6,519 nucleotides of DNA from an uncultured Clostridia bacterium (GTDB taxonomy: Bacteria > Bacillota > Clostridia > TANB77 > CAG-508): positions 1 to 6,519 of the forward strand of contig CALXRJ010000181.1 in assembly GCA_944390615.1 (NCBI GenBank). The letters are read 5' to 3'. Numbering within the stretch: the stretch's first letter is position 1; each line of letters begins with the position of its first letter. Below the pieces are notes generated by a model, which saw only the letters and a program-made list of their open reading frames with translations, was not told where the DNA came from and did not search any database. This document shows positions 4,434-6,519 of this stretch, one piece after another. The position numbers were made by a program, and so were the translations under genes.

Positions 4434-5612
4434 TTATGAATTTAAATGACTACAAATATGTTTTCTTGTAAGTTCCATCAAATTAAGCTTTGTAAATCCT
4501 TCTACCTGTGTCTTAGCTCTATCTTCTTTTAAAGTTTCTTTCAAAAGTGCTTCAATTTTTTCTTTATTTTCTTTCGTTTTCATATCTATATAATCAATCA
4601 CAATGATGCCTCCAATATCACGAAGTCTTAATAGTTTCGCAATTTCTAGTGATGCTACTTTATTTACTTTAAATATGGTAGACTCTAAATCTTTACTTCC
4701 TGTAAATTTACCAGTATTGACATCTATTGCAGTTAATGCCTCTGTTTTATCAATTGTGATAAACCCGCCACAATTTAACCAAATTTTTCTATCTTCTAAT
4801 TTTTCAATTTGTTTTGCCAAGTCATATTTTTCTAGCAAATTATTTTCTTTGTCTAATAGAATATTAATATTTTCTAATTCTAATTTTTTTAATGCCTTAA
4901 ATTCTTCTTCACTATTAGTTGTAATTTTCTCTAAATTCTTTGTGCTTAAATCAGTTATGATTTTTTCTACAATATTTTCACTTTGCCAAAGCAATTTTGG
5001 CGTATCAGAACTTGTTTGGAATTTTTTTTCTATTTCTTGCCATTTTTTTAATAAATTTTCTGCATCTTTTTTGATTTCTTCCTGTGATACTTTTTCTGCT
5101 GAGGTTCTTATAATTGCTCCAAAACCATCTGGCAAACTACTTTTTATCAAGTTTATCATTTCTTGTTTTTTGGTTTCATTTTCAATTTTTTGAGAAATGG
5201 TAATAAAGCTTGTATTGGGCATAAGTACCATATATTTACCTGGTATACTAATGTGAGTAGATACTCTGGCACCTTTTCTAACATCACTATCTTTTTTTAC
5301 TTGAATTAAAAGTTTTTGTTTGGGTTTTAATACTTTTTTAATATCTAAAGTATCATCTAATTTTTCTTTGGTTTCATCCACTTGTGGAACTGCATCTTTT
5401 AAATGAATAAATCCATTCTTTTCTTCTCCAAAATTGACAAAAGCTGCTTGCATTCCATTTATAATATCTACCACTTGTCCAATATAGATATTTCCTTCTA
5501 ATCTTCTTTTTCTTTCTTCTTCATTACTAATGTAATTTTCAATCATTTTCCCATTTTCTATTAAAATTATATTTTCTAATTCTTTGTCTTTATTGATCAT
5601 TAATTCTAACAT
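4434..5612 (-). CDS. Ribonuclease E/G family protein, short form
   Basis: RNase E/G enzymes are cytoplasmic 5'-end-dependent, single-strand endoribonucleases acting in rRNA maturation and mRNA decay. The 392-residue protein has the family order: N-terminal strand segment (1-35, NIILIENGKMIENYI); S1-type domain with GNIYIGQVVDIINGMQAAFVNFG (40-62) and GFIHL (67-71); RNase H-like and 5'-sensor region (about 120-280, including GARVSTHISIPGKYMVLMP); and the catalytic DNase I-like domain with TAIDVNTGKFTG (294-305) and GGIIVIDYIDM (334-344), whose aspartates (D297, D340/D343) bind Mg. It stops soon after NLMELTRK (377-384). The CPxCxG Zn-link and small dimerisation domain of E. coli RNase E and RNase G (489 aa) are absent. 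Start: ATG 5612 with AAAGGAG at 5619-5625, 6 nt upstream. It lies 19 nt after pth and is probably cotranscribed. Symbol withheld, since rng or rne cannot be chosen. Confidence 0.9.
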   Translation of the reverse strand: MLELMINKDKELENIILIENGKMIENYISNEEERKRRLEGNIYIGQVVDIINGMQAAFVNFGEEKNGFIHLKDAVPQVDETKEKLDDTLDIKKVLKPKQKLLIQVKKDSDVRKGARVSTHISIPGKYMVLMPNTSFITISQKIENETKKQEMINLIKSSLPDGFGAIIRTSAEKVSQEEIKKDAENLLKKWQEIEKKFQTSSDTPKLLWQSENIVEKIITDLSTKNLEKITTNSEEEFKALKKLELENINILLDKENNLLEKYDLAKQIEKLEDRKIWLNCGGFITIDKTEALTAIDVNTGKFTGSKDLESTIFKVNKVASLEIAKLLRLRDIGGIIVIDYIDMKTKENKEKIEALLKETLKEDRAKTQVEGFTKLNLMELTRKHICSHLNS

Positions 5613-5631
5613 CGTCTACTCCTTTAAGTTT

Positions 5632-6189
5632 TTAATTAATAATATTCATAGCATTATCTATGCCATTTTTTAAAATTTTTTCTACTGCTTCTACTCCAAT
5701 ATCAATTCCTTTTTCTAAAACCATATATTCTTCTTTGGATACTTTTCCTATTACATATTCTATTAATTCTGATTTATTTTCAGGTTTTCCAATACCAATT
5801 CTTACATGTGGAAATTCTGTCGTTTCTAAACATTCTATGACTGACTTCATTCCATTATGGGTTCCTGCGCCACCTTTTTTTCTGATTTTTACGACGCCTG
5901 GCTCAATATCAATATCATCATAAATGATAATAACATTTGCCATTGGTATTTTATAATAATTGACAAATTTAACAATCGATTCTCCACTTAAATTCATAAA
6001 AGTTTGTGGTTTGCAAAGTATAACTTTTTCATCTTCTATCATGCCAGAGCCATAGAATGCCTCTAATCCTTTTTTTTCTACTTTGATATGATATTTTTGT
6101 GCTAATTTGTTAATGACATCAACCCCCATGTTATGGCGGGTATTACTGTATTCTGGCTCTGGATTTCCTAATCCCACAATTAAATACAT
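5632..6189 (-). CDS. pth: Peptidyl-tRNA hydrolase
   Basis: Pth cleaves the ester bond of peptidyl-tRNAs that drop off stalled ribosomes, recycling tRNA in the cytoplasm; it is essential in most bacteria. The 185-residue protein has the full set of family motifs: LIVGLGNPEPEYSNTRHN (3-20), with Asn9 and catalytic His19; KPQTFMNLSG (60-69), with Asn66; IIYDDIDIEPG (88-98), with Asp91 orienting the histidine; and GGAGTHNGMKS (106-116), with Asn112. Length is normal (about 185-195). The frame could open earlier at a TTG (6213), but ATG 6189 starts exactly at the conserved MYLIVGLGNP and has AAAGGA (6198-6203) 8 nt upstream, so I use that start. It lies 28 nt after the flippase stop and 19 nt before the RNase start. 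The stop is TAA. Confidence 0.96.
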   Translation of the reverse strand: MYLIVGLGNPEPEYSNTRHNMGVDVINKLAQKYHIKVEKKGLEAFYGSGMIEDEKVILCKPQTFMNLSGESIVKFVNYYKIPMANVIIIYDDIDIEPGVVKIRKKGGAGTHNGMKSVIECLETTEFPHVRIGIGKPENKSELIEYVIGKVSKEEYMVLEKGIDIGVEAVEKILKNGIDNAMNIIN

Positions 6190-6197
6190 TTTTTTAA

Positions 6198-6203
6198 TCC
6201 TTT
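6198..6203 (-). promoter_or_regulatory. Ribosome binding site that fixes the pth start
   Basis: AAAGGA lies 8 nt before ATG 6189. It falls inside the longer TTG-initiated reading, which supports the ATG start and rules out the 8-residue N-terminal extension. Confidence 0.8.
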
Positions 6204-6217
6204 CTCTTACCAATATT

Positions 6218-6519
6218 TTAATTTCTGCTTAAAGCACCAAAAATTTTCTCTCTTATTTTCGCAATTAATAAGTACACAAATTCATCCTTAAAGAAAATAA
6301 GAATGCCAAAATAAATGCATACTCCTAAAATAATTTGTACTACCATACATATAAATCCAGATAATACAATTTGTACTAACATACAACAAACAAACATGAT
6401 AAGTCCAGCTATTAAGTATTTTCCACTTAAAGCAAGCATTTCTTTTAAGTTAATTTCATTTCTTACATAGTAAAATTGCATTCCATCTACTACTAATTGC
6501 GAAATAACAGTGGCAATAC
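6218..6519 (-). CDS. Polysaccharide/oligosaccharide flippase, C-terminal fragment
   Basis: The frame is open to the window edge, so the start lies upstream, outside the window; 99 residues are visible. The segment before the first internal Met (IATVISQLVVDG) continues the same protein, so that Met (6481) is not a start. The sequence resembles the last part of MATE/MVF-type polysaccharide flippases (Wzx/RfbX-like), which move lipid-linked glycan units across the cytoplasmic membrane. It has a hydrophobic helix, an amphipathic stretch FYYVRNEINLKEML, then two transmembrane helices (about KYLIAGLIMFVCCMLVQIVL and ICMVVQIILGVCIYFGILIF) split by a short turn, and a basic cytoplasmic tail ending ALSRN. 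The FY-VR-EINLKE signature with the paired helices is typical of the family's C-terminus; the substrate cannot be inferred. The TAA stop lies 28 nt before the pth ATG, suggesting cotranscription. Confidence 0.75.
   Translation of the reverse strand, partial: IATVISQLVVDGMQFYYVRNEINLKEMLALSGKYLIAGLIMFVCCMLVQIVLSGFICMVVQIILGVCIYFGILIFFKDEFVYLLIAKIREKIFGALSRN

Noticed and set aside
4603..5193. A 196-codon plus-strand open frame opposite the RNase E/G gene
   Set aside because: It is Ser/Phe-rich, a typical antisense shadow of an AT-rich Lys/Glu-rich gene, and the minus-strand protein has clear family motifs.

Overview
The window is AT-rich and reads as a chromosomal segment of a low-GC Firmicute, most likely a Clostridia-type anaerobe. 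This rests on the A/T-biased codon use, strong AGGAG-type ribosome binding sites, consensus sigma-A promoter elements, and the gene families present (RNase E/G, a long-form phosphofructokinase, Firmicutes-type TtcA and TcdA). I cannot place genus or species. No rRNA, tRNA, CRISPR array or transposase gene is visible. Every convincing gene lies on the minus strand, so transcription runs from high to low coordinates.

In transcription order: (1) the C-terminal end of a polysaccharide/oligosaccharide flippase, whose start lies beyond the window; (2) pth, peptidyl-tRNA hydrolase; (3) a short RNase E/G. These three are separated by 19 to 28 nt and look cotranscribed. (4) A consensus promoter (TTGACA, 18 nt, TATAAT) then drives pfkA, 6-phosphofructokinase. 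It is followed with no gap (TAG directly followed by ATG) by (5) an uncharacterised membrane-anchored extracellular protein. (6) Just after that gene's stop codon sits a 272-bp palindromic element with near-identical 12-bp terminal inverted repeats and an exact 7-bp target duplication, which makes it a MITE-like insertion. (7) Beyond it lies the AT-rich terminator hairpin of the pfkA unit, which also abuts the promoter of (8) a TtcA-family tRNA thiolation enzyme. (9) A 160-bp spacer holds two separate strong hairpins, one of them a GC-rich repeat-like palindrome. (10) tcdA, the tRNA t6A cyclase/dehydratase, follows. (11) Last is the 5' part of a cytoplasmic alpha-amylase that carries an in-frame TAG at codon 13, where the family has a glutamate.

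Functionally this is housekeeping: translation quality control (pth), RNA processing (RNase G), glycolysis (pfkA), tRNA modification (ttcA-like, tcdA), and starch or glycogen breakdown (broken amylase). The unusual material is between the genes. The MITE-like insertion landed exactly between a stop codon and its terminator and can fold into a roughly 200-nt nested hairpin. A second, unrelated palindrome lies downstream of ttcA. I see no evidence of a new defence or multi-gene system here.
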